The notes beneath the pieces are model-generated. The model worked only from the letters and a program-made list of their open reading frames with translations, had not been told where the DNA came from and ran no database searches. From the NCBI RefSeq assembly GCF_022809355.1, contig NZ_JAKZMM010000002.1, forward strand, positions 1 to 64,000: 64,000 nt of DNA. The letters are read 5' to 3'. The translations under genes were made by a program, and so were the position numbers. Numbering within the stretch: the stretch's first letter is position 1; each line of letters opens with the position of its first letter. Source of the stretch: Parabacteroides faecalis. GTDB lineage: Bacteria; Bacteroidota; Bacteroidia; Bacteroidales; Tannerellaceae. Of the stretch, positions 45,942 to 55,512 are shown piece after piece.

Positions 45942-46322
45942 ATGAAACGTATAATTTTCTTATTAACAGCGCTTGTACTTTCATTAGGTGCTCTTTCGGC
46001 CCAGCAAAAGCAAGCTGTCATTTCAGCGAAGGAAACGGTTTATGATTTTGGAGAAATTAAAGAAGCTGATGGTAAAGTTGCGCACACATTTGTCATTGAA
46101 AATACAGGTGATGCGCCTTTGGTATTGACGCGCGTCATTGCTTCTTGCGGTTGTACAACTCCGGAATGGACAAAAGAACCGATTGCTCCAGGGAAAAGCG
46201 GTGATGTAAAAATCACATACAATCCAGCCGGCAGACCAGGTGTTTTTGCTAAAGCTATTTCTATCTACAGCAATGGAAAGAAAGGAAGTTTTATCCTGAC
46301 CATCAAAGGGAAAGTTAAATAA
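45942..46322 (+). CDS. DUF1573 domain-containing secreted protein (short)
   Basis: A 126-residue protein with a signal peptide (MKRIIFLLTALVLSLGALSAQQ) and one DUF1573 immunoglobulin-like domain with VTRVIASCGCTTPEWTKEPIAPGKSGDVKITYNPAGRPG near 65-104. The SCGCTTP loop is a family hallmark. It is similar to the first part of the next gene, and 46 bases separate the two. A TATCTTTG box lies at 45903-45910. The function of DUF1573 is not established. Confidence 0.85.
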   Translation: MKRIIFLLTALVLSLGALSAQQKQAVISAKETVYDFGEIKEADGKVAHTFVIENTGDAPLVLTRVIASCGCTTPEWTKEPIAPGKSGDVKITYNPAGRPGVFAKAISIYSNGKKGSFILTIKGKVK

Positions 46323-46368
46323 AGAAAGATCTTATTCATTTTACTTATAATAATTCGAGGTTGTCGCA

Positions 46369-47484
46369 ATGATACTAAATCTAAAACAGATTATCGGTAC
46401 AATCTTCCTGCTTTGCGGAAGCATTGGAATCAGCATGGCTCAAAAGGCTCCTCAGATCAGTGTTGACCAGCAAGTGTTCAACTTCGGATCGATCGAGGAA
46501 GCGAAAGGGCTGACTTCGCATGTGTTTACTATCACCAATCAGGGCGACAAGCCTCTTGTTATTACACGTGTCACTGCTTCTTGTGGTTGTACACGGCCTG
46601 AATGGACCAAAGAACCGATTGCTGCAGGAAAAACCGGGACACTGAAGGTGACCTATAATCCGAATGGCAGACCGGGACCTTTTTACAAAACGATTACCTT
46701 ATATAGTAATGCAGAAAAAAGCCGGTATAATGTAGCCATTAAAGGAAATGTAATCCCGAAGGAATTAACTCCCGAATTTACTTATCCGTATGCTATCGGT
46801 AATTTAAAACTGCATACCAAGAACGTTCTCTTCAACAACCTGCGGCAAAACGAAAGTCTTGGGGAAAAGATCAGTATCAAGAATGAAGGGAAAACTTCCC
46901 TTCAGATTGAGTTCGGTAAAATGCCGGACTTCATTATTGCTGATATGAAACCGACTTCCTTAAAGCCCAACGAGACAGGAGAGATTACCTTCCTGGTAGA
47001 TGGACGGAAGATCAAGCAGAAAGGTCGTCAGCTGGTTCATCTTCCCCTGACTGTCAAAGCTGTCGGAGAGAAAGAAGTTACGGAAACTGTTGCCTTGGCA
47101 GCCAATGTAATTGATGATTTCAGCAAGATGTCTGCCCGGGAAAAAGCCAAAGGTCCGGCTATTCATATATCTGGTACGTTGTTGGACTTCGGGAAATTAC
47201 CGTCTAAGAAAAACAAGATTCCGTTCTTCAGCAGTAAAATTACCGGAACGGTTGATATTACCAATACCGGAAAATCGGATTTGGTTATTTATAGTTTTAC
47301 TTCCGACAACGAACATATTTCGATCAGCCGGGGTAAAAAAGAAATCAAACCGGGAGAAACGACAACTTACAAGGTTTCTATTCGTCCGAAAGATGTAAAA
47401 GTCCGCTTGGAGGCTTTGGTCAACATCATCAGTAACGATCCGAACGGACCGGTACGCTTATTAAAAGTAACAGCCCATAAATAA
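46369..47484 (+). CDS. DUF1573 domain-containing secreted protein (long)
   Basis: A 371-residue exported protein (signal peptide ending MAQ near residue 24). The first domain nearly repeats the neighbour (SCGCTRPEWTKEPIAAGKTGTLKVTYNPNGRPGP near 66-101), followed by two more Ig-like segments (near 135-220 and 260-365). The pair looks like an old tandem duplication with extension. It is 11 bases before meaB, so the three genes may form one transcript. The function is unknown; a structural or scaffolding role in the periplasm is inference only. Confidence 0.85.
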   Translation: MILNLKQIIGTIFLLCGSIGISMAQKAPQISVDQQVFNFGSIEEAKGLTSHVFTITNQGDKPLVITRVTASCGCTRPEWTKEPIAAGKTGTLKVTYNPNGRPGPFYKTITLYSNAEKSRYNVAIKGNVIPKELTPEFTYPYAIGNLKLHTKNVLFNNLRQNESLGEKISIKNEGKTSLQIEFGKMPDFIIADMKPTSLKPNETGEITFLVDGRKIKQKGRQLVHLPLTVKAVGEKEVTETVALAANVIDDFSKMSAREKAKGPAIHISGTLLDFGKLPSKKNKIPFFSSKITGTVDITNTGKSDLVIYSFTSDNEHISISRGKKEIKPGETTTYKVSIRPKDVKVRLEALVNIISNDPNGPVRLLKVTAHK

Positions 47485-47495
47485 ATAATACAAGC

Positions 47496-48602
47496 ATGGA
47501 ACACCCAGAAAACGACGATTTATACAAAGGATTAAAAGTAAATAAAGGTGTAACAGATGTACCGACAGTAAATCCTTATCTCCGGAAACGGGTACAACGC
47601 AAACAATATACACCGGCTGAATACGTGGAAGGTATCCTGAAAGGAAACATCACGATTTTAAGTCAAGCGGTAACATTGGTAGAAAGTGCCAAACACGAAC
47701 ACCAGCAAATCGCACAGGAAATCATCGAGAAATGTCTTCCGTATGCCGGAAAGTCTATGCGCATTGGTATTACCGGTGTGCCTGGTGCCGGAAAAAGTAC
47801 CTCTATTGATGCGTTTGGTATGCACCTGCTCAAGAAAGGTCATAAACTGGCTGTCTTGGCCATCGACCCAAGTAGTGAGCGTTCGAAAGGTAGTATCTTA
47901 GGAGACAAGACCCGTATGGAAACTTTATCGAGAGAAAAAGATGCTTTTATCCGTCCTTCTCCTTCGGCAGGTTCTTTGGGTGGTGTTGCCCGCAAGACAA
48001 GAGAAACGATCATCTTATGCGAAGCTGCCGGTTTCGATACAGTATTCGTCGAGACAGTCGGCGTTGGTCAGAGTGAAACAGCCGTACATTCGATGGTTGA
48101 TTTCTTCCTCTTGATCCAATTGGCTGGAACAGGTGATGAATTGCAAGGCATCAAACGTGGTATCATGGAGATGGCAGACGGCATCATCATCAACAAAGCC
48201 GACGGCGATAATGTAGATAAAGCCCAAATGGCAGCGGCTCAGTTCCGTAACGCATTGCATCTTTTCCCGCCTACCGAATCAGGCTGGTCGCCCAAAGTAC
48301 TCACCTACTCCGGTTATTATAACATCGGAGTCAAAGAGATTTGGGATATGGTAGATGAGTACATGGCTTTCACGAAGAAAAACGGCTATTTCGAATATAA
48401 GAGACGCGAACAAGCCAAATACTGGATGTACGAAAGTATCAACGATACATTGCGAGATACATTCTACAACAATCCGGCTGTTAGTTCCATGCTCAACCAG
48501 ACAGAACAACAGGTGTTAGGAAACGAAATCACTCCGTTCATTGCCGCCAAGCGTATGATGGATTTGTTCTTGGAAAATATTTCCAACACAAAGTTACCCT
48601 AA
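47496..48602 (+). CDS. meaB: Methylmalonyl-CoA mutase-associated GTPase MeaB
   Basis: A 368-residue P-loop GTPase that loads and protects adenosylcobalamin on methylmalonyl-CoA mutase. Walker A GITGVPGAGKSTSID near residue 92, DPSSERSKGSILGDKTRM near 127, ETVGVGQSE near 187, and the GTP-base motif NKADGDN near 230. The C-terminal dimerisation arm is present. The mutase genes mutA-mutB begin 1.5 kb downstream on the same strand, with a shortened DUF1848 gene and a tRNA between. Confidence 0.95.
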   Translation: MEHPENDDLYKGLKVNKGVTDVPTVNPYLRKRVQRKQYTPAEYVEGILKGNITILSQAVTLVESAKHEHQQIAQEIIEKCLPYAGKSMRIGITGVPGAGKSTSIDAFGMHLLKKGHKLAVLAIDPSSERSKGSILGDKTRMETLSREKDAFIRPSPSAGSLGGVARKTRETIILCEAAGFDTVFVETVGVGQSETAVHSMVDFFLLIQLAGTGDELQGIKRGIMEMADGIIINKADGDNVDKAQMAAAQFRNALHLFPPTESGWSPKVLTYSGYYNIGVKEIWDMVDEYMAFTKKNGYFEYKRREQAKYWMYESINDTLRDTFYNNPAVSSMLNQTEQQVLGNEITPFIAAKRMMDLFLENISNTKLP

Positions 48603-48630
48603 CACATACTTTTAAATATAGTAGTCTTCG

Positions 48631-48677
48631 AGACACGGAGTTTATTTATCAAATGATCTCCGTGTCTTTCTTTTTTT
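48631..48677 (+). terminator. Terminator after meaB
   Basis: A perfect 10-bp stem AGACACGGAG/CTCCGTGTCT (48631-48640 with 48658-48667) followed by TTC and a T run. Confidence 0.85.
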
Positions 48678-48910
48678 ATTCCTACATCATCTTTTACTTT
48701 TCAGATATATACCTATAAACCAAAAGCTTGTGGTGATTTAAGGACTTCCCCAAAATACTGTTATTCTCGCTATACAAATTTCCGAAATCCACGCTGTAAC
48801 AAACAGCATCTCTCCTCCTCTCCTACCAGCAACGAATTAAACAGTAATTACTATCTATGGATATATTCGTATATTTCCCGTTATAAACTAATATTTTTAT
48901 GCCATAAATT

Positions 48911-49000
48911 AATTAATTCACTAAGGTGATTCAATCAATTCACAATAGTGATTCAATTAATTCACAACTGTGAATTAATTAATTCATATGGGTGAATCAA
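48911..49000. repeat. 22-bp-period palindrome array B (four units)
   Basis: Four palindromes have centres at 48923.5, 48945.5, 48967.5 and 48989.5, exactly 22 bases apart: TCAC-TAAG-GTGA, TCAC-AATA-GTGA, TTCACA-AC-TGTGAA and ATTCA-n6-TGAAT. The arms are conserved and the central bases vary from unit to unit. AATTAATTAA-like linkers join them. The array lies between the meaB terminator and the end of the DUF1848 gene. Its design is the same as array A at 20.86 kb. Confidence 0.85.
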
Positions 49001-49039
49001 TAAAATCATAGGCAGAAAAATAGGAAATCATAACTGGAT

Positions 49040-49693
49040 TTACAAGAATTCCCAACGACTAAACACGAGTTGATCTTTCTGCGCAAATATTTGGCGATAA
49101 AGGATATGATTTCTATCTAAATTCATTTTCACCTTCCGGTAGGAAGAAATATCGGCAAAGCTAAATACTAGTTTTTCGGTATACCCTTTCAAACGTTCCC
49201 TTATAGAAGTAACCTTTTCCATTAATGAAGGAATATCGACCTGATCAGTCAACATCAATGGATCAAAACGCCAAACAACATGCCCAAAGCCTAACTCATC
49301 GACCAGCCTTTTAAACGTATCAATTCGTTTTTCTACAGAAGGTACACCCTTTTCTAAACCTTCCTTTTCATAATCATTCAACGTATACAGAATATAACAA
49401 TTAATTTGTTTTTCTTTCAAGATCGTTAAAAATGGAAGCAGAGGAGCCGGATATTTCGACCAAAAAACAATAAATCGCGTATGCTGATAAGACACAAAAC
49501 TCTTTTTCCCATTAAAAGGATTCATCCAAGCCGAATATCCTCTTTGCAAACGATAGAAAAACCAATCGGCATAGAAAGCCGGAATATCTGTACTTCGGCT
49601 AGCAGAAACAATAACAGGAGCTTGGGCATCGGCCCATGTTCCATCATCTCGTACTATTTTCACTTTCGCCCAAGCCACATCCTCAACTAACAA
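49040..49693 (-). CDS. DUF1848 family protein, C-terminally shortened (possible pseudogene)
   Basis: The 217 residues carry the DUF1848 landmarks SASRSTDIPAFYADWFFYRLQ near 31-51, RFIVFWSKYPAPLLP near 73, HVVWRFDPLML near 140 and EKLVFSFADISSYRKVK near 172. The family usually continues for about another 80-100 residues with a cysteine cluster, but here the frame stops after SRWEFL and no continuation is visible in the AT-rich DNA beyond. There is also no ATG before the conserved motif; the apparent start is TTG, with an in-frame stop two codons upstream. The gene may be decaying. The function of DUF1848 is unknown. Palindrome array B begins about 40 bases past its stop. Confidence 0.65.
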   Translation of the reverse strand: MLVEDVAWAKVKIVRDDGTWADAQAPVIVSASRSTDIPAFYADWFFYRLQRGYSAWMNPFNGKKSFVSYQHTRFIVFWSKYPAPLLPFLTILKEKQINCYILYTLNDYEKEGLEKGVPSVEKRIDTFKRLVDELGFGHVVWRFDPLMLTDQVDIPSLMEKVTSIRERLKGYTEKLVFSFADISSYRKVKMNLDRNHILYRQIFAQKDQLVFSRWEFL

Positions 49694-49851
49694 TGATTAA
49701 GGCTTCTAAAATAGAACGTTTTTCCAAGACACACAATACTTGTCCGGAATTCTTGCAGAAGAAACAGACAACACCCATGCATACCACATTTATAAAGGAG
49801 GCATAAATATAAAAGGATGTCACTTACCATCAAGTAACATCCTTTTATAAG

Positions 49852-49924
49852 TAGCGCATCCGGGAATCGAACCCGGGTTTCAGCCGTGAGAGGGCCGCGT
49901 CCTAGGCCACTAGACGAATGCGCC
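49852..49924 (-). tRNA. tRNA-Glu (CTC anticodon)
   Basis: A 73-base cloverleaf with GGCGCAT acceptor, GGGTTCGATTCCC T-arm and anticodon loop CTCTCAC. It stands alone, divergent from the mutA promoter. CCA is not encoded. Confidence 0.93.
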
Positions 49925-49982
49925 ATTTGTTGTCCTTAAGACAGTGCAAAAGTAAAGATTTATTTTAATCCGACAAATAGTT

Positions 49983-50011
49983 TTGCAAAAAAATTATTTC
50001 TCTTACCTTTG
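49983..50011 (+). promoter_or_regulatory. Promoter of mutA-mutB
   Basis: TTG at 49983-49985, 18 bases, TACCTTTG at 50004-50011. It leaves a leader of about 75 bases before mutA. I do not see a clear cobalamin riboswitch in this short leader. Confidence 0.65.
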
Positions 50012-50093
50012 TAAGTCGTTAGGTATAATATATAACTAACGTGGTAATTAATAGAAAACATTACTAATACCAGTTTAATAAACAACTAATATT

Positions 50094-51962
50094 ATGGCAG
50101 AACAAAAAGAAAAACTTTTCTCTGAATTCGAACCCGTTTCAACCGAAGCATGGGTTGCGAAAATCACGGCCGACCTGAAAGGCGTTCCGTTTGAGAAAAA
50201 GCTTGTTTGGAAAACAGGTGAAGGCTTCAATGCCAATCCGTTCTATCGTTTGGAAGATCTGGAAGGTCTGAAAACGACAACAGCTCTTCCGGGTGAATTC
50301 CCGTATGTACGTGGTACTAAAAAAGACAATGACTGGAAAGTACGCCAGAACATCGAAGTAACTTGCTTCAAAGCGGCGAATGAAAAGGCATTGGACATTC
50401 TGAACAAAGGTATTACCTCGTTGGGCTTTATCATCAAAGGTGATGAAGTAAGCGCTGAAAACATCGCTACTTTGCTTGATGGTATCTGTCCGGCTTGTGT
50501 TGAACTTAACTTCAAGACTTGCAACTGCAAAGCAGCCAAGTTGATTGAAATCTTAGCGGCTTATTTCGCTTCTAAAGGTGTGGATGTTGAGAAGTGTGAA
50601 GGTTCTGTTAACTACGATCCGTTCAAGAAACCGCTTATCAAAGGTCGTAAGAATGAAAACTGGGTAGAAGGTGCCAAGGCTGTATTAGAAGCTGCCAAAG
50701 CTCTTCCGAAATACAAAGTTTTGGCTGTTAATGCATTCGAACTGAACAATGCAGGAGCTTATATCGCTCAGGAATTAGGTTTCGCATTGGCTTGGGGTAA
50801 TGAATTATTAGCAAAACTGACCGATGCCGGTTGCAACGTAGATGAAGTAGCCAAGAGAATCAAATTCAACTTTGGTATCAGCTCTAACTATTTCATGGAA
50901 ATTGCGAAATTCCGTGCAGCTCGTTGGTTATGGGCAGAAATCGTTGCTGCTTACAAACCGGCTTGCGAATGTGCTTGCAAGATGGCTGTTCATGCTCAGA
51001 CTTCAAAATGGAACATGACTATTTATGACGCACATGTAAACTTGTTGCGTTCACAAACTGAAGCCATGTCTGCTGCTATCGCAGGTGTTGACTCAATCAC
51101 AGTTCGTCCGTTCAACGAAGCATACGAAACTCCGGATGACTTCTCTGAACGTATCGCACGCAACCAGCAGTTATTATTGAAAGAAGAATCTCACTTCGAC
51201 AAAGTAGTTGATCCGGCTGCCGGTTCTTATACAGTTGAAGTATTCACCAACTCAATTGCAGACGTTGCTTGGAAACTGTTCTTGGAAACAGAAGAAAAAG
51301 GTGGTTTCGGTGCACAGGCTAATGCCGGAGAAATCCAGGCTGCTGTCAACGCATCCAACGAAGCTCGTCATAAAGCTGTAGCAACTCGCCGTGAAACCTT
51401 ACTGGGTACAAACCAGTTCCCGAACTTCACAGAAGTAGCTGCAGAAAAGATCAAGAAAGAAGAAGGCGCATGCTGCTGCCAGAACAAAGAAGGTCACAGC
51501 TGTGGCGAACCGGAAATTGCAGCATTGAACTTTGCCCGTGGCGGTTCAGAATTTGAAGCCTTGCGTCTGGCTACTGAAAAGAGCGGAAAGACTCCGAAAG
51601 CATTCATGCTGACAATCGGTAACTTGGCTATGCGTTTGGCTCGTTCTCAGTTCTCTTGCAACTTCTTCGCTTGCGCAGGTTACAAGACAATTGATAACTT
51701 AGGATTTGATACTGTTGAAGCCGGAGTAGAAGCTGCAGTCAATGCAGGTGCCGACATCGTCGTTTTGTGTTCTAGCGATGATGAATATGCTGAATTAGCA
51801 CCAGCTGCATTTAAAGCGCTGAACGGCCGTGCTCAATTCGTAGTAGCAGGTGCTCCTGCTTGCATGGAAGACCTGAAAGCTCAGGGTATTGATCAGTTTA
51901 TTAATGTAAAGAGCAATGTATTGGAAACATTGCAGGCTTTCAATGCTAAGTTAGGTATTTAA
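50094..51962 (+). CDS. mutA: Methylmalonyl-CoA mutase small subunit
   Basis: A 622-residue subunit of the B12-dependent mutase that interconverts succinyl-CoA and methylmalonyl-CoA; this subunit is non-catalytic. The TIM-barrel part (about 1-430) includes [20 protein letters not shown] near 92 and [27 protein letters not shown] near 356-382. The C-terminal Rossmann-like domain lacks the D-x-H-x-x-G cobalamin motif seen in mutB. Cysteine clusters stand out: [14 protein letters not shown] near 133-146, CECAC near 296, and a linker [11 protein letters not shown] near 465. It is 14 bases ahead of mutB. Confidence 0.95.
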   Translation: MAEQKEKLFSEFEPVSTEAWVAKITADLKGVPFEKKLVWKTGEGFNANPFYRLEDLEGLKTTTALPGEFPYVRGTKKDNDWKVRQNIEVTCFKAANEKALDILNKGITSLGFIIKGDEVSAENIATLLDGICPACVELNFKTCNCKAAKLIEILAAYFASKGVDVEKCEGSVNYDPFKKPLIKGRKNENWVEGAKAVLEAAKALPKYKVLAVNAFELNNAGAYIAQELGFALAWGNELLAKLTDAGCNVDEVAKRIKFNFGISSNYFMEIAKFRAARWLWAEIVAAYKPACECACKMAVHAQTSKWNMTIYDAHVNLLRSQTEAMSAAIAGVDSITVRPFNEAYETPDDFSERIARNQQLLLKEESHFDKVVDPAAGSYTVEVFTNSIADVAWKLFLETEEKGGFGAQANAGEIQAAVNASNEARHKAVATRRETLLGTNQFPNFTEVAAEKIKKEEGACCCQNKEGHSCGEPEIAALNFARGGSEFEALRLATEKSGKTPKAFMLTIGNLAMRLARSQFSCNFFACAGYKTIDNLGFDTVEAGVEAAVNAGADIVVLCSSDDEYAELAPAAFKALNGRAQFVVAGAPACMEDLKAQGIDQFINVKSNVLETLQAFNAKLGI

Positions 51963-51976
51963 AAATCCAAAAGACA

Positions 51977-54124
51977 ATGAGACCAAATTTTAAAGACATA
52001 GATATTAAAAATGCCGGCTTCGCTGCTACAAATGCAGCTGAATGGGCAAAGGCCAATGGCATTGAAGCCAATTGGAAAACACCGGAACACATCAACGTGA
52101 AACCGGTCTATACAAAAGAAGACTTGGAAGGTATGGAACACCTGAACTTCGTATCTGGTATTCCTCCTTATCTGCGTGGTCCGTACAGTGCCATGTATCC
52201 ATTGCGTCCTTGGACAATCCGCCAGTATGCAGGTTTCTCTACAGCTGAAGAATCAAATGCTTTCTATCGCCGTAACTTGGCTTCAGGACAGAAAGGTTTG
52301 TCTGTAGCATTCGACTTAGCTACTCACCGTGGATATGATGCTGACAACGAACGTGTAGTAGGCGACGTTGGTAAAGCAGGTGTTTCTATCTGTTCTGTTG
52401 AAAACATGAAAGTTTTGTTCGATGGTATTCCTTTGAACAAGATGTCAGTTTCAATGACAATGAACGGTGCTGTACTTCCGGTAATGGCATTCTACATCAA
52501 TGCAGGTTTGGAACAAGGTGCTAAATTGGAAGAAATGGCTGGTACAATCCAGAATGATATCCTGAAAGAATTCATGGTGCGTAACACATATATCTATCCA
52601 CCTGAGTTCTCAATGCGTATCATCGCTGATATCTTCGAATATACTTCACAGAAGATGCCGAAGTTCAACTCTATCTCAATCTCTGGTTACCACATGCAAG
52701 AAGCAGGTGCAACTGCTGATATTGAAATGGCTTATACTTTGTGCGACGGTTTGGAATATCTTCGTGCTGGTGTAAATGCAGGTATCGATATTGATGCATT
52801 CGCTCCTCGTCTGTCATTCTTCTGGGCAATCGGTATGAATCACTTCATGGAAATTGCCAAGATGCGTGCAGCTCGTATGTTGTGGGCTAAGATCGTTAAG
52901 AGTTTCGGTGCCAAGAATCCGAAATCATTGGCTTTGCGTACACACTGCCAGACTTCTGGTTGGTCACTGACAGAACAGGATCCGTTCAACAACGTAGGTC
53001 GTACTTGTATCGAAGCAATGGCAGCAGCTCTTGGTCATACACAGTCTTTGCATACCAATGCATTGGACGAAGCAATTGCTTTGCCGACAGACTTCTCTGC
53101 TCGTATTGCCCGTAATACTCAGATCTACATTCAGGAAGAAACAAAAGTCTGCAAGCAGATTGACCCGTGGGGTGGTTCTTACTATGTAGAATCTCTGACA
53201 AACGAACTGGTACAAAAAGGTTGGGCGTTGATCCAGGAAATCGAAAGTATGGGCGGTATGGCAAAAGCTATCGAAACAGGTCTGCCGAAGATGCGTATCG
53301 AAGAAGCAGCTGCTCGTACTCAGGCTCGTATCGACTCAGGTATCCAGACAATTGTTGGTGTTAACAAATATCGTCTGCCGAAAGAAGATCCGATCGATAT
53401 TCTGGAAATCGATAACACAGCCGTTCGTAACGAACAGATCGAACTGTTGAAGGAATTACGTGCTAATCGTGACGAAGCTGCCGTACAGAAAGCTTTGGCT
53501 GATATCACAGAATGTGTTAAGACAAAGAAAGGCAACTTGTTGGAATTGGCAGTAAAAGCAGCCGGTTTACGTGCTTCTTTGGGTGAAATCTCTGACGCTT
53601 GCGAAGCTGTTGTAGGACGTTATAAAGCAATCATTAGAACTATTTCAGGCGTGTACTCATCAGAAACTAAGAAAGACGCGGACTTTGAAAAGGCTTGCCA
53701 GTTAACAGCCGAGTTCGCTAAGAAAGAAGGTCGTCAGCCACGTATCATGATCGCTAAGATGGGTCAGGACGGACACGACCGTGGTGCAAAAGTTGTTGCA
53801 ACGGGTTATGCAGACTGTGGTTTCGACGTAGATATGGGACCGTTGTTCCAGACTCCGGCAGAAGCTGCTCGCCAGGCTGTTGAAAACGACGTTCACGTAA
53901 TGGGTGTTTCTTCATTGGCTGCAGGACACAAGACATTGGTTCCGCAAGTAATCGAAGAACTGAAGAAGTTAGGTCGTCCGGATATCATCGTCATTGCCGG
54001 TGGTGTAATTCCTGCTCAAGATTATGACTTCTTATATAAGGCTGGTGTTGCAGCCATCTTTGGTCCGGGTACTTCTGTTACCAAAGCTGCTTGCCAGATC
54101 ATGGAAATCTTGTTGGGTGAATAA
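51977..54124 (+). CDS. mutB: Methylmalonyl-CoA mutase large (catalytic) subunit
   Basis: A 715-residue adenosylcobalamin enzyme that converts succinyl-CoA to methylmalonyl-CoA on the propionate route. The N-terminal TIM barrel binds the CoA ester ([45 protein letters not shown] near 76-120, with catalytic Tyr and His). The C-terminal cobalamin domain has [12 protein letters not shown] near 595, whose His ligates cobalt, then the [10 protein letters not shown] and GGVIP motifs. The pair mutA-mutB with meaB close by supports propionate production, as known in Bacteroidales. Confidence 0.98.
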   Translation: MRPNFKDIDIKNAGFAATNAAEWAKANGIEANWKTPEHINVKPVYTKEDLEGMEHLNFVSGIPPYLRGPYSAMYPLRPWTIRQYAGFSTAEESNAFYRRNLASGQKGLSVAFDLATHRGYDADNERVVGDVGKAGVSICSVENMKVLFDGIPLNKMSVSMTMNGAVLPVMAFYINAGLEQGAKLEEMAGTIQNDILKEFMVRNTYIYPPEFSMRIIADIFEYTSQKMPKFNSISISGYHMQEAGATADIEMAYTLCDGLEYLRAGVNAGIDIDAFAPRLSFFWAIGMNHFMEIAKMRAARMLWAKIVKSFGAKNPKSLALRTHCQTSGWSLTEQDPFNNVGRTCIEAMAAALGHTQSLHTNALDEAIALPTDFSARIARNTQIYIQEETKVCKQIDPWGGSYYVESLTNELVQKGWALIQEIESMGGMAKAIETGLPKMRIEEAAARTQARIDSGIQTIVGVNKYRLPKEDPIDILEIDNTAVRNEQIELLKELRANRDEAAVQKALADITECVKTKKGNLLELAVKAAGLRASLGEISDACEAVVGRYKAIIRTISGVYSSETKKDADFEKACQLTAEFAKKEGRQPRIMIAKMGQDGHDRGAKVVATGYADCGFDVDMGPLFQTPAEAARQAVENDVHVMGVSSLAAGHKTLVPQVIEELKKLGRPDIIVIAGGVIPAQDYDFLYKAGVAAIFGPGTSVTKAACQIMEILLGE

Positions 54125-54145
54125 TTTTATTCTCTAAATCAATAG

Positions 54146-54186
54146 CCCCGCCAGACAAAGAAGAATTGTTTGGCGGGGTTTATTTT
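54146..54186 (+). terminator. Terminator after mutB
   Basis: CCCCGCCA (54146-54153) pairs with TGGCGGGG (54171-54178); the stem continues inward to 13 bp with a G-T pair and is followed by a T-rich run. Confidence 0.85.
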
Positions 54187-54250
54187 TATACGAAGTCATA
54201 GCTATTATTTCTCTATATTCCTTATATTTGCCAAAACAAAACCCTACAAT

Positions 54251-54436
54251 ATGAAAAAAGAATTCGGAAAATGGTTAATGGATATAGCCAAGTATCTAAT
54301 GACAGTTGCTATATTGTCATCTATTATTACAGATATGGATAAAACATGGTTATACTATCTGTCTTTATTATTTTTTATAGTATTAATCCTTGTATTCGGT
54401 TTGTGGCTGATACGAGATAAAAAGGAAGGAGTATAA
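54251..54436 (+). CDS. Small membrane protein, DUF6722-like
   Basis: A 61-residue protein from the ATG at 54251; the longer frame starts inside the mutB terminator. KKEFGKWLMDIAKYLMTVAILSS is followed by two hydrophobic segments (near 16-26 and 33-52) and a charged tail RDKKEGV. It fits the Bacteroidales family of short membrane proteins annotated DUF6722 (from memory). A second tiny ORF begins 1 base after its stop. The function is unknown. Confidence 0.65.
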   Translation: MKKEFGKWLMDIAKYLMTVAILSSIITDMDKTWLYYLSLLFFIVLILVFGLWLIRDKKEGV

Positions 54437-54437
54437 T

Positions 54438-54545
54438 ATGCTAACAATCATGAGTTGTATTACACTTTTAATTATAGCGATTACAGGTGTTCTTTACTTC
54501 AATTATCAAGACAAAAAAGAAGAGAAGAATAAACAGTCTAAATAA
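54438..54545 (+). CDS. Very small putative membrane protein (35 residues)
   Basis: The ORF starts one base after the preceding stop and could be translated by coupling. The N-terminal 20 residues (MLTIMSCITLLIIAITGVLY) form one hydrophobic helix, and the remainder is lysine-rich and charged. It is followed directly by a strong hairpin terminator, so it is the last gene of a small bicistronic unit. It is too short to recognise; the case rests on context, codon structure and hydrophobicity. Confidence 0.5.
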   Translation: MLTIMSCITLLIIAITGVLYFNYQDKKEEKNKQSK

Positions 54546-54594
54546 ATAGCACCACGGTATCAGGATATATTTCGATGCCGTGGTGCTATTTTTA
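54546..54594 (+). terminator. Terminator after the small membrane ORFs
   Basis: ATAGCACCACGG (54546-54557) pairs perfectly with CCGTGGTGCTAT (54578-54589), extended inward by four more pairs and followed by T5. Confidence 0.85.
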
Positions 54595-54648
54595 TTCCAA
54601 TATCTCAGACAAACATTCTTCTGAGAATTTTCTATAAGGATAAACCTC

Positions 54649-55407
54649 CTATCCTTTCCACTCTACCCATACAGAAACTTCTGTATAGATATGTTTGTAA
54701 CGGATTATCAGATGATATTCAGAACCAACACTATACAGAGAGGCAGCCCTTAGCTTTAACTGTTTTCCTTCAACAGCATAAGTAAGTTCCTCCTGAGCTT
54801 TTCCTAACAAATCGATTTCAATATCTCCCGGATGAGAAGAAGGTAAATCAACCACTAACGGAGTTTGTTCGTCGATAGAAGCCAGATAAGGATCCAACCA
54901 GATCGTTCCCAGTGAAGTTCCCCAAACCGGTAGTTGTCCTTCTGATGGTTTACCCAGTAAGAAACGGACATTAGCTCCGGTAATACTGTCACCCCGCTGA
55001 ATCCAGGAGTCAACAAATACCCGATAAACTGATGCAGACTCAGCAATAGCTAACTGTCCGGATTCTTCAAATTCTAATATGTCATCGACATCACAGATCA
55101 CATAACCATTTCCCGGTTGTACGGCTACTTGTGGAGCCATATTTATGAAATCCGGCATCTCAATATCTCCAATACCGGATTTCTTTCCCATGTCGAAAAT
55201 AGGGAAACGGTTACTATGGAAATTCCTCTCACCCGTTATATATACATCCGAATTACCCAGCAAGGTCTTTCCGTTCCTTTCGTCCATCATATACAAGGTT
55301 GCCGTGCCTTCCGGAAACAATTCTTCCTCACTCAGATCATCCGAACACGAAAAACAGGCCATTAGCCAAGACAAGGCCACCCAAATAACAAGATTACGCT
55401 TCATCAT
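54649..55407 (-). CDS. Lipoprotein of the DUF5036-like type
   Basis: A 252-residue exported lipoprotein: the signal peptide ends at a lipobox (MACFSC near residue 21), then DDLSEEELFPEGTATLYMMDERNGKTLLGNSDVYITGERNF near 23-62. That segment agrees with what I recall of the Bacteroidota DUF5036 family, but I cannot run a profile. The C-terminal half is beta-rich (ELTYAVEGKQLKLRAASLYSVGSEYHLIIRYKHIYTEVSVWVEW). The two ATGs at 55407 and 55404 are equivalent starts. Function unknown; cell-surface location is possible. Confidence 0.6.
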   Translation of the reverse strand: MMKRNLVIWVALSWLMACFSCSDDLSEEELFPEGTATLYMMDERNGKTLLGNSDVYITGERNFHSNRFPIFDMGKKSGIGDIEMPDFINMAPQVAVQPGNGYVICDVDDILEFEESGQLAIAESASVYRVFVDSWIQRGDSITGANVRFLLGKPSEGQLPVWGTSLGTIWLDPYLASIDEQTPLVVDLPSSHPGDIEIDLLGKAQEELTYAVEGKQLKLRAASLYSVGSEYHLIIRYKHIYTEVSVWVEWKG

Positions 55408-55512
55408 ACTCTTTCCTTTTTAGTTTATCAAATTCTTTTTCTGATGAAGAGTCCTGCAATTCGGATTTATCACTATAACGACCGATACCTTTTAATAATT
55501 ATTTAGAAATGA

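Noticed and set aside
49687-49926. ORF of 79 residues (minus strand) over tRNA-Glu
   Set aside because: Its coding frame is the translation of the tRNA itself; such ORFs over tRNA genes are common artefacts.
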